Shown: piece by piece, positions 23,843 to 47,479 of the stretch
Position numbering within the stretch: the first letter of the stretch is position 1
How the letters are laid out: each line of letters starts with the position of its first letter
Assembly: GCA_037349105.1 (NCBI GenBank)
Contig: JAYJMM010000034.1
Location: forward strand, 1,488,001 to 1,552,000
Source: Limnomonas spitsbergensis
Taxonomy: Eukaryota > Chlorophyta > Chlorophyceae > Chlamydomonadales
Reading direction: 5' to 3'
Length of the DNA stretch: 64,000 bases
Notes under the pieces: model-generated
Told to the model about the DNA's origin: nothing
The model's input: only the letters and a program-made list of their open reading frames with translations
Databases searched by the model: none
Position numbers and translations under genes: made by a program

Positions 23843-26800
23843 TCAATGCCACTTGGACGCCCTCTTCTGAGTCTTGACTTCCTGTCCCAGAGGCGCCTCC
23901 TCCGCTGCTGCTGCATCAGCAGGAGTGGCCTCGTGCCTCCTCTTCCTGAATGCCGACCGCAGGTCGATCGCGTGCGCGGCAGAGGCGCCTCCATCGCCCT
24001 CCTCCTCCTCATGGGCCTCCGCCTCGACAGACTCTGCGACCGAGGGTAGCAGGACCCGCGAGATACTGGGGGCAGCAGAGCTACCAGCGGGTCGATGCTG
24101 GGGCTGCTGCTGCTGCTGCTGCTGCTCCGGTGCTGAGGCTCTCCCCCCCTGCGCTCTCCCCTCGACACCAGAGCCCCTCGTGGCAGTCTGGGCCATCAGC
24201 TGCTCCGGGGCTGAGGCAGCTCTCCCCACCATCAGGCCTCTGCCCTGGGCACCAGGAGCACCCTTCACAATACTCCTCCGCCTACTGGCAGCCAACCCGA
24301 TGGGTGCCGTCCTGCCGCTGCTGCTCCGCACCTTCTGCTGCTGTCCCTGAGTCGGCTGTCTTTCATGGAAGACCTGCGTCGGCCCCGAAGCTGCAGCCTC
24401 CAAGTAACCCGGCTCAATCCTCTGCTTAGCCGGGCCAACTTCCACGCCGGCAACCTGCAGGTAGATCCCATGCAATGCACACTTCATTGAAGGAGCTTCA
24501 ACCACATATCAGCTACTTTACACCCTAAAGCTCAGGGGCTTTGTGCAGCAAAAGCCCTGCTGCAGGCAGATCCCGTGTAATGCACAGGTCATTGAAGGTG
24601 CTTAAGCCTCACTTCAGCTACACGGTCTACAGATATAGGGGCCTGGTGCAGCAAGCCCTGCTGCAGGTAGGTCGGATCAATGTCACAACATCTCTGGACC
24701 ATGCTGAAAAGGCTCGGGCGCCCGACTGTCTGATCGGGAGGAAAAGGCTAGAGGAAAAAGGAAAGGCCCTGCTGCGGGCAGGTCGGGTGTGCCAGGTCGA
24801 ACCTTGAGTCGCTCCAAGCAGTCAATGATCTGCAGCTGCAGCATTTACAAAGAAAAAATGTGCATCTAGGTGCGCAGGCTGAATGAGCCGCTGGCGGATC
24901 TCGAGGATGGAAGGGGGGGAGGGAGCAGGACCTGCCAGTGTTCATTTCAACACCATTCAGCTGCCCTCTGACAAAATCATGGCCTACGGCCAAGGCGAGC
25001 CTTGTGCAGCAAGGCCTGCCGATCAGGCTACCGACCATAGGCCGGTCAACTTTGGACCCAGTGGTCCCAGCAGTGTCCGCCTGGCGGCGACTTCAAGATG
25101 GTTTTGTGCGCACTGCATTTAGTACCTGTGCCAGCCAGCACCAAGGTCCGATGGGTGCTGGCTGCGCTGCTGGCCAACCTGAAGGTGGGCGGTGGGCGGT
25201 GGCAGTGCCTGCCGGCATCAAAGACCCAGACGGCCATTGGGTGCTGGCTGGGTGCTGGCTGATCTGAAGGTGCTCTGGGCATAACACTTGTGTATGCACG
25301 TTCTTGCATGCAGCATGTTGGCATGGACGCCAAAGATTCATTGTTGCAGCTCCCTTGGTGGAAAATCGAAAACCCTGTACCCTGGATAGATGATTGCTGT
25401 TACCTTACGGCACCAATAAAACCGAAAGCCCTAGGTTGCTTTTGCCGTTAACCTGGTGGCAAAACGAGAACCCTGAACCCTATATGTATTGTTGTTGTCA
25501 CCGTACATTTTATAGCACAAATAAAACCCTAAGCCCTGGGTCAAGCACTGCTGTTACCTTGGCGGCAAGACGGAAACCCTAAGCCCTGGCTGTATGGTTG
25601 TTGTAACCGTACTCTACATAATAAAAATTACCCTAAACCCTACGTTAAGCGCTGCCGTTACCTTGGTGGCATAATGAAAACCTGTAACCCAAGATGTATG
25701 GCTGCTGTTACCTTGGTGGCAAAGCGAAGGCTGACGAGGGTCTCATTAGCAGATGCCTGCGCATTAAGGTGGGTCCTTGTTTAATGCCCACACAGCAATT
25801 CAAATGCAATTCAAATTTAAATCATCCTGAGATGCCCTAGGTCAAATTATCAGAAGCCTGCGCAAGTGCGCATACAGGTGGGTCCTTGTGTGATGTCCAC
25901 ACAGCAATTCAAAATTCAAATCATCCTGCGATGCCCTAAATCTCATAAGAGATGCCTGCACATTGAGGTGCGTCCTTGTTCAATTTCTACACAGCGATTC
26001 AAACGCAATTCAAATTCAAATCATCCTGCGATGCCCTAGGTTTCATTAGCAGATGCCTGCAGATTAAGGTGGGTCCTTGTTTAATGCCCATACGGCAATT
26101 CAAATGCAATTCAAATCCAATTTATCCTGAGATACCCTAGGCGCATGGATTTAAAGCTTTAGGGTTTAGCCTTTAATCTTCAACGCCCTTCCGTACACAG
26201 CATTTCAAATAACCCCACGATGCCCTAGGCGCATGGAGTCAGATCAAGGGCAAAAATGCAAAGCAGACATGCCACAGTAAGAGGATTGGCCCACCTGCTC
26301 TGGACTGACGTGCACAAACATCAACGCTTTGCCTCCCTTCGATAGACAGGGCTTGAGCAGATAGGTCAGCTTGGAGTCCCGGTAAGGAATGTGGCGGCTT
26401 CCCCCCGGCTTGCTGCCCGACAGCGCTTCGAAAACGCCCTGTAGGCTGCTCAGCGACTGATTGATGGCGCAGGTTTCGGTCTTGCGCTCACCCTCGGCGC
26501 GGCTGCGGACCAGACGCTCGCTGTCCAGGAATGAGAAAAGGGTGGGAATGTGTCGCTATAGACAAGTGTATGGGTGGGAATGTGTGGCTAAAGACAAGTA
26601 GAAGGTGGGAATGTGTGGCTAGACAGGTGGAAGGGTGGGAATGTGTGGCTAAAGACAGGTGGAAGGGTGGGAATGTGTGGCTAAAGACAGGTAGAAGGGT
26701 GGGAATGTGCGGCTTAAGACAGGTAGAAGGGTGGGAATGTGTGGCTAAAGACAGGTAGAAGGGTGGGAATGTGTGGCTAGACAGGTGGAAGGGTGGATCC

Positions 26801-29800
26801 AGGGGTTAATTTGCAAAAATTTGAAACCTTGCATTTTTTGTATTAAGATTACACTTTCATCCATTAAGACTGCTCAGTTGAGTGCATCTGCCAATCATCG
26901 TTGTTCACTGTAGGGCGTTCAGCTACAATTCAGCTACATCATGGCTGACAAAAGGGAGAACCTGGTACTGCCAGCCCTGCTGTTAGAGCCGCCGGTTGCC
27001 AGCCAGTCAAGATTTTGAGCCCACTGGCCAAGTGGTGACTGGCTGCCTTGTGGCCTGCCAAAGGTGTTCTGACGAACACTAAACAATAATGCCAAGTACA
27101 TCTCATGTTAGGTGACAGAGCATCGAGCATACAGTAGGGTTGAGGGTTAAAAGGTGTATATGGGTTTAGGGTTACCCTGACCCAGGACTCTCTTGGCAGC
27201 TCCGTGCCCACTGCGCACCTTCCAGCCAGGTCCACCATGTTCAGCATTCCCTTCAGCACGGTGCCGCTGGAGTGCCGGCCAGTGACATGGAGCATGAGCA
27301 GGCAGTGGCTACGAGAGCTGCTCGCGTTCATCGCCGTGGCATGTGAAGCCCTGGGAATATCAGAGCCGGGGGGAGGGATCAGCACCATGCTCACTGTCAT
27401 CGGGATCGAGATAAATTGTGACAAGGCATGACGAGCATAGATTTGGCCTTAAGTCTAAACCCTAAACGCGACAACCCACCGAGATGACTTGTGGCACATT
27501 GAGTGCATGGATTTGGATCTCAGCTATGTTCGGAAGCCTACGCACAATGAGATGGCTCACAGTGTCCTGCCCCAGCTGAGCCACAGGCGTCTCACCTGCT
27601 GCTAGAGGCCCGCGAAATGAGCTGCAGAGCCTGGCTGATGTTGCTGAGCGGGAGTCTGCTGATGCCCACCACCGTGGAGTGTCCTGAGGCAGGTGATAAC
27701 AGCCAATCAGGCACATTGGTTTGCAAATTTTCGAGGGCCTCCTGGGGTAAATTGAACCCATCAAAACATGAATTTACGGGCTTGGATTTACAAGCCCGTC
27801 ATTTGTGTAAACCAGGGGGTGTAAACAATCATACGGTCATGACGTACTGGTATATATGTTTTTTGGCCCAGGAAAAAAGGCAGACATGGGGGAAGAAGTA
27901 GTCATCAAATATCGAGGAGGCGAAGTAGGGGGGCGGTAATCAAAGGGGGGAAGCATGGGGGGAACAATATTCGTTTTGGGAAGAAATCTTGAAATTGGGA
28001 CATGAGGTTTCGTCGAGAGGTACACCATAACATTGTTTATGGCAACTGCTGTCTATGTGCATTATACATATCACATATGGCCTGCATTAAATCCATACCC
28101 CATTGGCAACTGGGCATGCTATTTTGGCAGGGGGGGTCGCAGCTCCGCAACCCAATACACAGCTGCTTTCATGCCCAGTCTTCTCCCGAAACTCAATGGT
28201 CGTCATTGCTAAGATCCTAGCAACTAGCAGTATACTACAGAACTCTAGGGGCTTAAATGACGACATCGCTGGAGCTGCAACGAATCACCAACATGAGTAG
28301 AGGGCCAGAGAGGGGCTGAGAGGCTGGCCAAGGTAGGAGATCTTATCAAAGCGTCCGTGCAAAGATGCGTCATTTATCCCCTCCTACTCGGGCTACTCCG
28401 TTGAATCTTGCACCTGTTACTGCTGCTGCCGAGGCTGCTGCTGCTGTCGAGATCAACATTTGATATTCATGACCCTGCGGCCTTTTTTGTAACCAATCGA
28501 AGCGCACTGCTGAGCTGATTGAAGCACAGCCCAACCCAGCATTCTGATTGCTTGGAGAGAACTTAAGATACACTAGGCTAGCTGTGGTTGCGGGTTTTAA
28601 GTCTTAAGTCAGCCAGGGATTGTTACACATCTGTTCCCCGATGGGAGTTTTGACACTTTGTTTTGCCCACCCCTTTGACAAAATACGTATTCATGATCAC
28701 CATCTCAATACCTATTATCACCACCAAAACACTTATTTCTTATCACCATCTGATACCTAAATCCGTTACCCCCGCCCGGCGGCGCCCACCCCAGGCAGGC
28801 CGTAGCCGACATATCTTATCAACCATCACCATCTGATTATCCCATGTTCTTTCCGAACGCACCTCCCTCTCGTGCTTGATGTCGTTCATGTTATCAACCA
28901 TCATTATTTGATCATCATATCTGATCTTTATCCCATGTTCTTTCTGAGCGCACCTCCCTCCTCGTGCTTGATGTCGTTCATGTCGGTGATTTCCTTGGCC
29001 CGGGGGTCCAACAGGTCCCTCAACCGGTCGTTGTAGAGCTCAAGCACAGAACACTCCAGGCTGTAGGTCCAGTCTTGCACCTTCAGTTGCTCCATGCGGT
29101 CTATAATCTGCAGCCAAGACATCCACAACACAACTTTTATCGTGGAGTTGCTGAATTTCCTGGCAACCTGTTTAGGGTTTGGGGTTTGGTGACTCAAATG
29201 GAGTGCCCATTTGGATCCTTGGAGAACCTTGGGGTGGAGGATGCAATGAATGTCAAATGAGCATCCATTGCTGAACATCCAAGGGTGCCTCTTTATGCCA
29301 ATGTGTCTATATTGGCACGGAACTGTGACACTGTCTATTTCAAAGCGATTCAGCTACAATTCAGCTGCTTCGCAGCCTACTGCAGTACTGCCTAGGTGCA
29401 GCAAGCCCTGCTACTGGAGCCACCGGCCGTAGGTAGCCCAGACAAGGTTTGGTCCCCATCGGCATAGTTGTGGCTACCCGACGGACTGCCAAGGCGGTCC
29501 GTTTTACACTGTAGACAAGCACTGCTGCATGATGACTTTCCCCACCTTCTCCAACGCCCTTGGTATCAGCCCCCTGCCCTCTCCTTCGCTGCCTGTCATG
29601 GTATGAGTCTTCCCAGCGCCTGCGATTTCATGAGAACATGTCACGATTCATGTACATTGAATCCTCAACCTATTCACGGGATCGCAGTGCATCTCAGCGT
29701 GCCTCAGCTAGAACCCACCAGTCTGCCCATAGCTGAAGATGCAGACGCTGTAGCCGTCAAGCGTGCTCTGAACCAGCTCTGAGACCTCAGCAAAGACGCT

Positions 29801-30908
29801 TGGCTGGGATTCCGTCGGCCCAAAGACGTGGCTGAATGAGAAGACATGGTCTTGTCCGGTCACATTGGCTGCCAGTGAGCGCTTGTCCATGCTGGGCCGA
29901 ACAGCACTCTGCTCCGCACCATGCAGGGGACGGACACGGCAGTACACTCGTATCTGTCCGTGGGCAGGGAGGTCATACATAAGGTCTTTGTCTGTCTTTG
30001 TCGAGGACAGTCAACATCAGCACATGTGCACCAGCATCAACGATTAGACGCAAAGTGGGTGGCACTGCTAAGTAAGGCCTCTTCGTTTCTTCACAGACTG
30101 GCGTCAGCGCATTCTGTGGCACTGCTTATTTTTGGGTGGTTCAGCAACAAGTCAGCTGCAACATGGTGTACGGCCGAGGGACCTGTCGCAGCAAGCCCTG
30201 TGACTTATGCAACCGACTGGAGACCGGTCAAGATTTTGTCTTCATTGGCCCAGTTGTTGCTCCCTACCGGCCAGCCAAAGTTGGTCGGGTGCGCACTTCA
30301 GTAAACACTGTAATAAGTGGATCAGTGGCACCCAATTACTATGGTAATCACCTTCCAGTTAACCAGAGCTGTGCTGTTTCAGACTTTCAGCTCATTGAAT
30401 GTGGGGCTCTGCACGCCCTCGAGCATCTGATGTGGCCACTGCACATCAATGACATGTTCTTGCCACTCACGTTGCCTCGCAGGTCAACTAGCTCGTTGTG
30501 TGCCTTGCGTCGCTCTGTCTGCTCTTTGATAAGCTCCTCTTGCAAGCATGCCACTCGTGCCTCCAGGTCCGCTTGCTGAGCCCCCGCACTGGCAGCAACC
30601 TCATGCACAGGCTCTGCTGGGACGAGCACTTGAAGGGCCGCCTTGTCCTGGCTGGCTACTAACTCCCGGCGAAGCTCTGCAACCTGACGCTTCAGCGTGT
30701 CGCGTTCAGCTTCCAATTCTTGAACTCGGTCGAACAGGGAGAAATGGTCTAGGGCCCTGTTGTAATTGAAAGCAGGAGCGTCTTTTAATGCGCTGTGCTC
30801 AATTCGTCGCGCAGGTCCAGCTGATTTGAGCAGAGAGCGACATGGAGTGCCGAACACGGCGTGCCCTGGTGGTTGCTCGGCATCTGCATTTTTTTGCGGT
30901 GTTGCCAT
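23843..30908 (-). CDS. Kinesin-14-like motor protein
   Basis: Microtubule motor. The neck-motor junction LRGNIRVYCRVRP is the kinesin-14 (minus-end-directed) signature. Nine exons in phase: 30908-30471, 29953-29719, 29619-29546, 29107-28954, 27683-27596, 27350-27219, 26520-26295, 25756-25712 and 24454-23843, giving 667 residues. Residues 1-146 are a short N-terminal tail with coiled coil (FDRVQELEAERDTLKRQVAE). The motor runs from about 147 to 475: P-loop GQTGAGKTHTM, LELYNDRLRDLLDP, switch I MNASSSRSH, switch II DLAGSER, INQSLSSLQGVFEAL and PYRDSKLTYLLKPCL. ASANETLVSLRFATK is encoded by a 45-nt exon, and VEVGPAKQRIE completes the motor. A 190-residue low-complexity tail with polyQ follows, ending at TGA 23843. 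A motor followed by a tail is unusual for a C-terminal kinesin-14. It diverges from the cofactor D gene. Confidence 0.9.
25380..25712 (-). repeat. Array containing copies of the 3' end of the 45-nt kinesin exon
   Basis: On the plus strand, GCTGTTACCTTGGTGGCAAA at 25702-25721 is the real donor plus exon end. It recurs upstream as GCCGTTACCTTGGTGGCATA (about 25650), GCTGTTACCTTGGCGGCAAG (about 25550), GCCGTTAACCTGGTGGCAAA (about 25445) and GCTGTTACCTTACGGCACCA (about 25395). These are separated by ACCCTAAACCC-like text. Spacing is about 50-100 bp. Confidence 0.8.
25745..26235 (-). repeat. Array containing copies of the 5' end of the 45-nt kinesin exon
   Basis: The real acceptor side reads, on the plus strand, CATTAGCAGATGCCTGCGCA then TTAAGGTGGGTCC at about 25744. 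Degenerate copies lie near 25845 (ATCAGAAGCCTGCGCAAGTG), 25945 (CATAAGAGATGCCTGCACAT) and 26045 (CATTAGCAGATGCCTGCAGA). Each is followed by GGTGSGTCCTTGT, ACAGCAATTCAAA and TCATCCTGMGATGCCCTA, about 100-115 bp per unit. Confidence 0.8.
26530..26795 (+). repeat. Minisatellite of about 32 bp in a kinesin intron
   Basis: Eight or so units of AAGGGTGGGAATGTGTGGCT then AAAGACAGGTAG, some shortened. It begins about 10 bp beyond the acceptor of the exon at 26520-26295. Confidence 0.85.
28855..28990 (-). repeat. Duplicate of kinesin exon 4 end plus donor
   Basis: The plus-strand block TCCCATGTTCTTTCTGAGCG, CACCTCCCTCCTCGTGCTTG, ATGTCGTTCATG at 28931-28982 includes the real donor (28953-28952) and exon end. 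A copy with TTTCCGAACG and CACCTCCCTCTCGTGCTTGA lies at about 28841-28892, some 90 bp further into the intron. Confidence 0.8.
29325..29525 (+). mobile_element. MITE-like element, AGCTACAATTCAGC family (kinesin intron)
   Basis: Contains CAGCTACAATTCAGCTGCTT, GGTGCAGCAAGCCCTGCTAC, GGTCCCCATCGGC, GTGGCTACCCGACGG and an end of GTAGACAAGCACTG. The same ordered blocks occur near 26905-27095, 30110-30312, 34122-34306, 49900-50092 and 61270-61525. Confidence 0.55.
30110..30312 (+). mobile_element. MITE-like element, AGCTACAATTCAGC family (kinesin intron 1)
   Basis: Begins near CACTGCTTATTTTT, continues with CAGCAACAAGTCAGCTGCAA, GCAGCAAGCCCTGTG and CTACCGGCCAGCC, and ends at AGTAAACACTG. Borders are by analogy with better-preserved copies. 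Confidence 0.5.
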
Positions 30909-31128
30909 CCTAACTACCGCCTATTTATAGCAAAGAAGAGCTTAGGAGAAATAGCCTTGGACCCCTGGCCTTGGACAGGTGGAATTCAGGATGTGCGACA
31001 GTGGACTGGTGGAATTCAAAACCATAAACTTGGGGGTTGATCCGGGGTACCGGTACAGTCGGGATCCAAGTAGGTCCATGCAGGCGCACGACTGGACCTT
31101 CGACACCGAATTCGACACATAATTTGAA
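30909..31128. promoter_or_regulatory. Bidirectional promoter interval, kinesin / cofactor D
   Basis: The opposing ATGs are 220 bp apart. The interval contains a direct repeat of ACTGGTGGAATTCA / ACAGGTGGAATTCA (about 30976 and 31005). Because both genes concern microtubules, co-expression, for example during flagellar or mitotic growth, is plausible. This is inference. Confidence 0.5.
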
Positions 31129-43504
<12,376 letters not shown>

Positions 43505-44720
43505 TCTTTCGTTGCTTTCGGTTCAGTTACACATGTATTTAGCTTGCTTGTTCCCTACCAGCCCAATGCGGTTGGGCGGCTTGCAGGGCCCAACGGGTAT
43601 GCACCGTCCTAAGCATGCAGTGCTCGTGCTTAATGTAATTGCTATACACTGGGGGGGATACCTGTTTTCTATCGTGGCGCACGCATGTTAAAAGTGTGTC
43701 AGCACTCCCACCACCACGGGTCACTCAGGCAAAGCATCCATTCATACCCATAGGTTGAGGGATTGAACCGGCCATATGATCCTCTCTCTCCCTCTACATG
43801 GATCGTCAGATACCATGTTCCTGCCCCCCTCACATGGGAGGATGGTATGGCTGCACCATACTCTGCATGGTAGCTTGAATTGAGCTTCGTCATTCTCTAC
43901 GAGCCCCACGCAGGCACACATTACGATACAGTTGCTGTCCACTTGGGGTTACCAGGCCCTGGCTGTTTCCTGTTGTGGTACACGCATGCCACAAGTGTGT
44001 CAACACCCCAGCTACCACTCCTAGTGTCTGGGAGCAGGGGTGGTCAGGTCGCCCGAACGGTGCCACGGACTTCCACCAGCTGTACCAGGCCGAGCAGTTT
44101 CGTTTGTGCACGCTGTTGCAGGCATTGTTGACGGCTACTTCCCAGAGGAGCGGAGTTGTCGGACTTGTTTGTCTTTCCTCCACCCTCCTTTCAGTTTATT
44201 ATTTTCTTCCATCTGAACAGTTGGGCACTCAGGCAGCCGAGCCTTCTTGAGCAGGGCCTAGAGGTGTAACGCCATTGACTCCTACCACCACGGGCCACAA
44301 AGCGCCACGCAGGCGTTCATTACAATATAGCTGTTGTACACCTGGGGGTTACCCGGCTGATTTCTGTCGTCTGTTACAACCAGGACAGTTTTGTAGGCTC
44401 CTGTACAAGCCCGGCGCAAGATTGTATAAAATCTGCCAGATTCAAAGCAGGTCAATATTCAACAGGTCTATAGATACATCAGGCCGGGGCATCCATCACA
44501 AACGGTACGTGATTCAATATAATAATGTATCCATTATTTGATATGGATAAGGTTCCCACTCCTGCCACTGCCGCACCTCACCAATTTACGCAATGTGGCG
44601 TCCTGTCTTTCGAGATGGGTGTAAATTGGTAAAAGCTGAACAATTGACGGGTCAGAAGAAAACTGAGGCATTAACGATGCTGCAAAGGTAAAAAAACGTC
44701 AAACAAGGGCTACAAAGTCT
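43505..44720. other. Convergent intergenic region, repeats only
   Basis: Lies between the 3' ends of cofactor D and Ycf54. Contains the inverted dispersed repeat at 43545-43880 and a copy of TTGAGCAGGGCC-TAGAGGTGTAACGCCATTGA at 44250-44280. No coding region recognised. Confidence 0.5.
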
Positions 44721-46082
44721 TCATTGCGGGGCTCCAGCGGGCAGGAACACGTTCCACCAGCCCGCTGCGTAGGGCGCGTAGGGCGCAGTCCACTTCTCTG
44801 GCTTCTTGAACTCGGGGACCTTGCCACCCACTGACAGGGCCTCCTCTTGGGGAACTGCACCGAGGTTGATCCTCAACACTCTGTCCAGACGCAGTTTCAT
44901 GAATCTGCAAGGCATGAGTGTGGCAAGACAGGTTGAGACCGCTGTGTGGGCGAGAAACGAAAAGTACGGGTTATTTTAAAAGGGATTTACATAATGCCGT
45001 ACATGCCCATTGGTAATTCATGAACTTGTATCTTCATACCTAACATAGCATATGACTGAAGGCTTTTGAGCGATACGGTACGCAGAGTATTCATGCATTT
45101 AATATATTCCGGTATACCGTACTGTCATTGAAGGGCCTGCTTCTGAGCAGGTGATTTCGAGCGTAGTCTTAAATCTCTGCATGAATGGCAACATAGCCAT
45201 GCAATTGAGTGCAGGACTGAGGGCGCCAAGGTTAACTCACGTGATCCAAACCTCATCAGAGGAGACTAGTGCAACGCAAGGCCTCCTGATCATCTTGGCC
45301 TCCTTAGGGTACTTGCTATCCAGCCATGTTGGCTCAGGAACGAGCCAGAAGTCAATATCACGGCCAATCTCCTGCAATCAGGAGGGCTAGGCAAGTCAGT
45401 ACATTTTGATATGATGACGTAGCCTGAGCCCTTAACCTGGCAGAGCCATGCAAACATGCAGCCAAGCCAGCATGGGTGCGGAGGGTTGCCCATGCAACTT
45501 CCCGGACACCTGCAGAAGCTCACCAAACACAAGGACTAATCTCATGCGGATGATTTTTCTTGCGAGTGCTTGCAAGCCCTATCACACATGACTCAGCCGC
45601 TTCACACGTCAAGGCCATGGAAATGGCTCACGACACAAAATGCAGGTCCGTACCTTGAAAAAACGGACACGCTCCCGGAGCTGCTCAGCCATAGACTCAT
45701 TTTGAACATCGTTGAAGAAGAATTCAGCGTTGGCCAGCAACGCATAAAACTGCTGCGCTCAGGTGGTGAGTGACGGGTTTTAAAGACGGTACAAGATATG
45801 ACACACGATAGCATATAACGGCGCATCGCCTTCAACCTTCTCTACCTTAGTCTCTGCAGCGCTTGGGGCGTCTGCGGTGGCATTTTCTGCAGCTGCTTGT
45901 GTCGATACCATTCTGGATCGTGGAGTGCTAACCACCGCGTATGGAGTCGATGAAATAGCACGGGAAACAGCTTGCAATGGCGCTACTGTTGCTCGGACAG
46001 AGGGCCGAGCAGCAAACAGAGACTCGCGGGGCCTGCAAGTGGACAACGCCGCACTCTTGGAGAGCTTCATGGATTGAGCCAT
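44721..46082 (-). CDS. YCF54: Ycf54-like protein (LCAA), subunit of the aerobic Mg-protoporphyrin ester cyclase
   Basis: Accessory subunit needed for stability/activity of the aerobic cyclase (CHL27/CRD1) that forms the chlorophyll E ring in the plastid. Four exons: 46082-45846 (or 45837), 45752-45654, 45371-45241 and 44904-44721. Both alternative donors for exon 1 (AAG|GTAGAG or AAG|GTTGAA) keep the same frame, so length is about 216-219 residues. Residues 1-70 are Ser/Ala/Arg-rich and look like a chloroplast transit peptide. The core matches the Ycf54 family: FYALLANAEFFFNDVQNES, LRERVRFFKEIGRDIDFWLV, PEPTWLD, ALVSSDEVWITFMKLRLDRV. The C-terminal 30 residues (PEKWTAPYAPYAAGWWNVFL) resemble the extension seen in eukaryotic members. 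The gene is convergent with cofactor D. Confidence 0.88.
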
Positions 46083-47278
46083 TGGAACGAACTAGAAATG
46101 CTTGCAGTCTAGGGAGTTGCTACTTAAGAAATATGCCGTCAGTTGTGTACTGTCTTGGATATGTGCCTGATCACATTCCTCAAGGTGCGCTCCAGAACAC
46201 CGATCAAAATTCTCCGCCAGTTTGGGTGGCTCCGGAAGGTGCTCCGAGAGCTCCAGCCAGGGGGGTCCAAGGGGCTTCCCCCTGACTCCAACATACAGTG
46301 TTTAAACATCTCAGGGCGCTGCATGCACTTCAGGGTCCCCAGGTTACTATGCAATGGCACTGCACCCAGGCTCATGAGACCCTCTGGCCTGACCCATGCC
46401 GCACACACGCCTCCAGCATGTCCCGAGCCGGCTCATTTCGGCCATTCACCTTCCTGCTTAATTGACATCCGCTCAAGCCCCTTTTCATTTCCTCCGTTCT
46501 CAATCCCCTTCCAGTCGTCCCACCTGCCTCCCCTACAGTCTGCAGGTGTAGGTAGGAACCCCATTCCTTCCTATTAGTGATTTGCTGATCTCGACGCTCA
46601 TGGGATAAATTGCAACAGAAGTTGCACATAATCAATCGAGCCCATACCAGGAACTTAAACATCATTCTACAAGGGACATGATAGTATGATTCCATCCATT
46701 CCACAACATCTCATGCCCAGTCTCATGCCCGTGCACCATCAGCGTCGTAATATTCCAATCTCCATTCTGACAGTTTTCTGTCCATGTGTCGACATTCAAA
46801 GTCCTGTACAGTCCTGCACCGCAGCTAAGCCTTTTGAGCAAGGCCCATAGAGGTGTCATGTCACTAACAGTACTTCACTAGTGCTGACTTATTCCTCAAA
46901 CTGCATGCTGCAGTTTTATGACACAGAAAAAAACAGCAATCGGTTAGTGTGTGGTAAGGAAGAATCTCCTAGGCGAAACCGGAGGCCCAACACCAGAAAA
47001 CCTACAAATATCTATGTCAGAGAAAGCGCCCATCAGATCAATATCAGGTCTGCAAAAGAGCACCCAGCACAGTACACACCAAGTCGAGAGCTCTTTCCAG
47101 AAGCGGACCCTTGTTACAGAGCCGCAGGCAGTGCGTGCATCTTGCACACGGACTCATCTCCGTGCACATATATGCAGCGCTCAATCAAGCGGCATTACAG
47201 AGCCACCAGCAGTGCGTGCAGCTGCTACCGCCTGTGCTCCAAACTCAGGACAGGCAACACTCAATTAAACCCTCCATC
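46083..47278. other. Intergenic region upstream of Ycf54, no gene
   Basis: The Ycf54 promoter must lie just right of 46082. A copy of the TTTTGAGCAAGGCC-AGAGGTGTCATGTCACT repeat is at about 46832-46868. From about 47090 onward begin weakly conserved copies (CAGTGCGTGCATCTTGCACA, GCAGTGCGTGCAGCTG) of the UBC gene's terminal exon. Confidence 0.5.
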
Positions 47279-47473
47279 TAGTGTTATTTTTTCCGGATAC
47301 CGAGTCCACCTCCAGCGGGATTCCCTGCGGCCACCAAAGGCCCGATCGGGACTAAACTTGGGCCGGCCTACGACTGGTGGCCAAGGCAGCATGGCCACAC
47401 CCTCGAGCGAGGCCTCCGGCCAGAGGCCGCAGTGTAGCTGACATGTTGCTTAGTCACGGAAAAAGAAACACTG
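47279..47473. mobile_element. hAT-like MITE with exact 8-bp target duplication
   Basis: The element starts TAGTGTTATTTTTTCCGGAT and ends GTCACGGAAAAAGAAACACT then G. It is flanked on both sides by CCTCCATC (47271-47278 and 47474-47481). Internal blocks CACCAAAGGCCCGATCGG and GGCCTCCGGCCAGAGGCC match the other members. This is the clearest case for hAT-type insertion in the window. Confidence 0.85.
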
Positions 47474-47479
47474 CCTCCA

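Noticed and set aside
23874..24429. Plus-strand frames of about 158 codons rich in Cys, Ser and Pro
   Set aside because: Antisense of the kinesin C-terminal exon, whose frame is supported by splice phase and the VEVGPAKQRIE motif.
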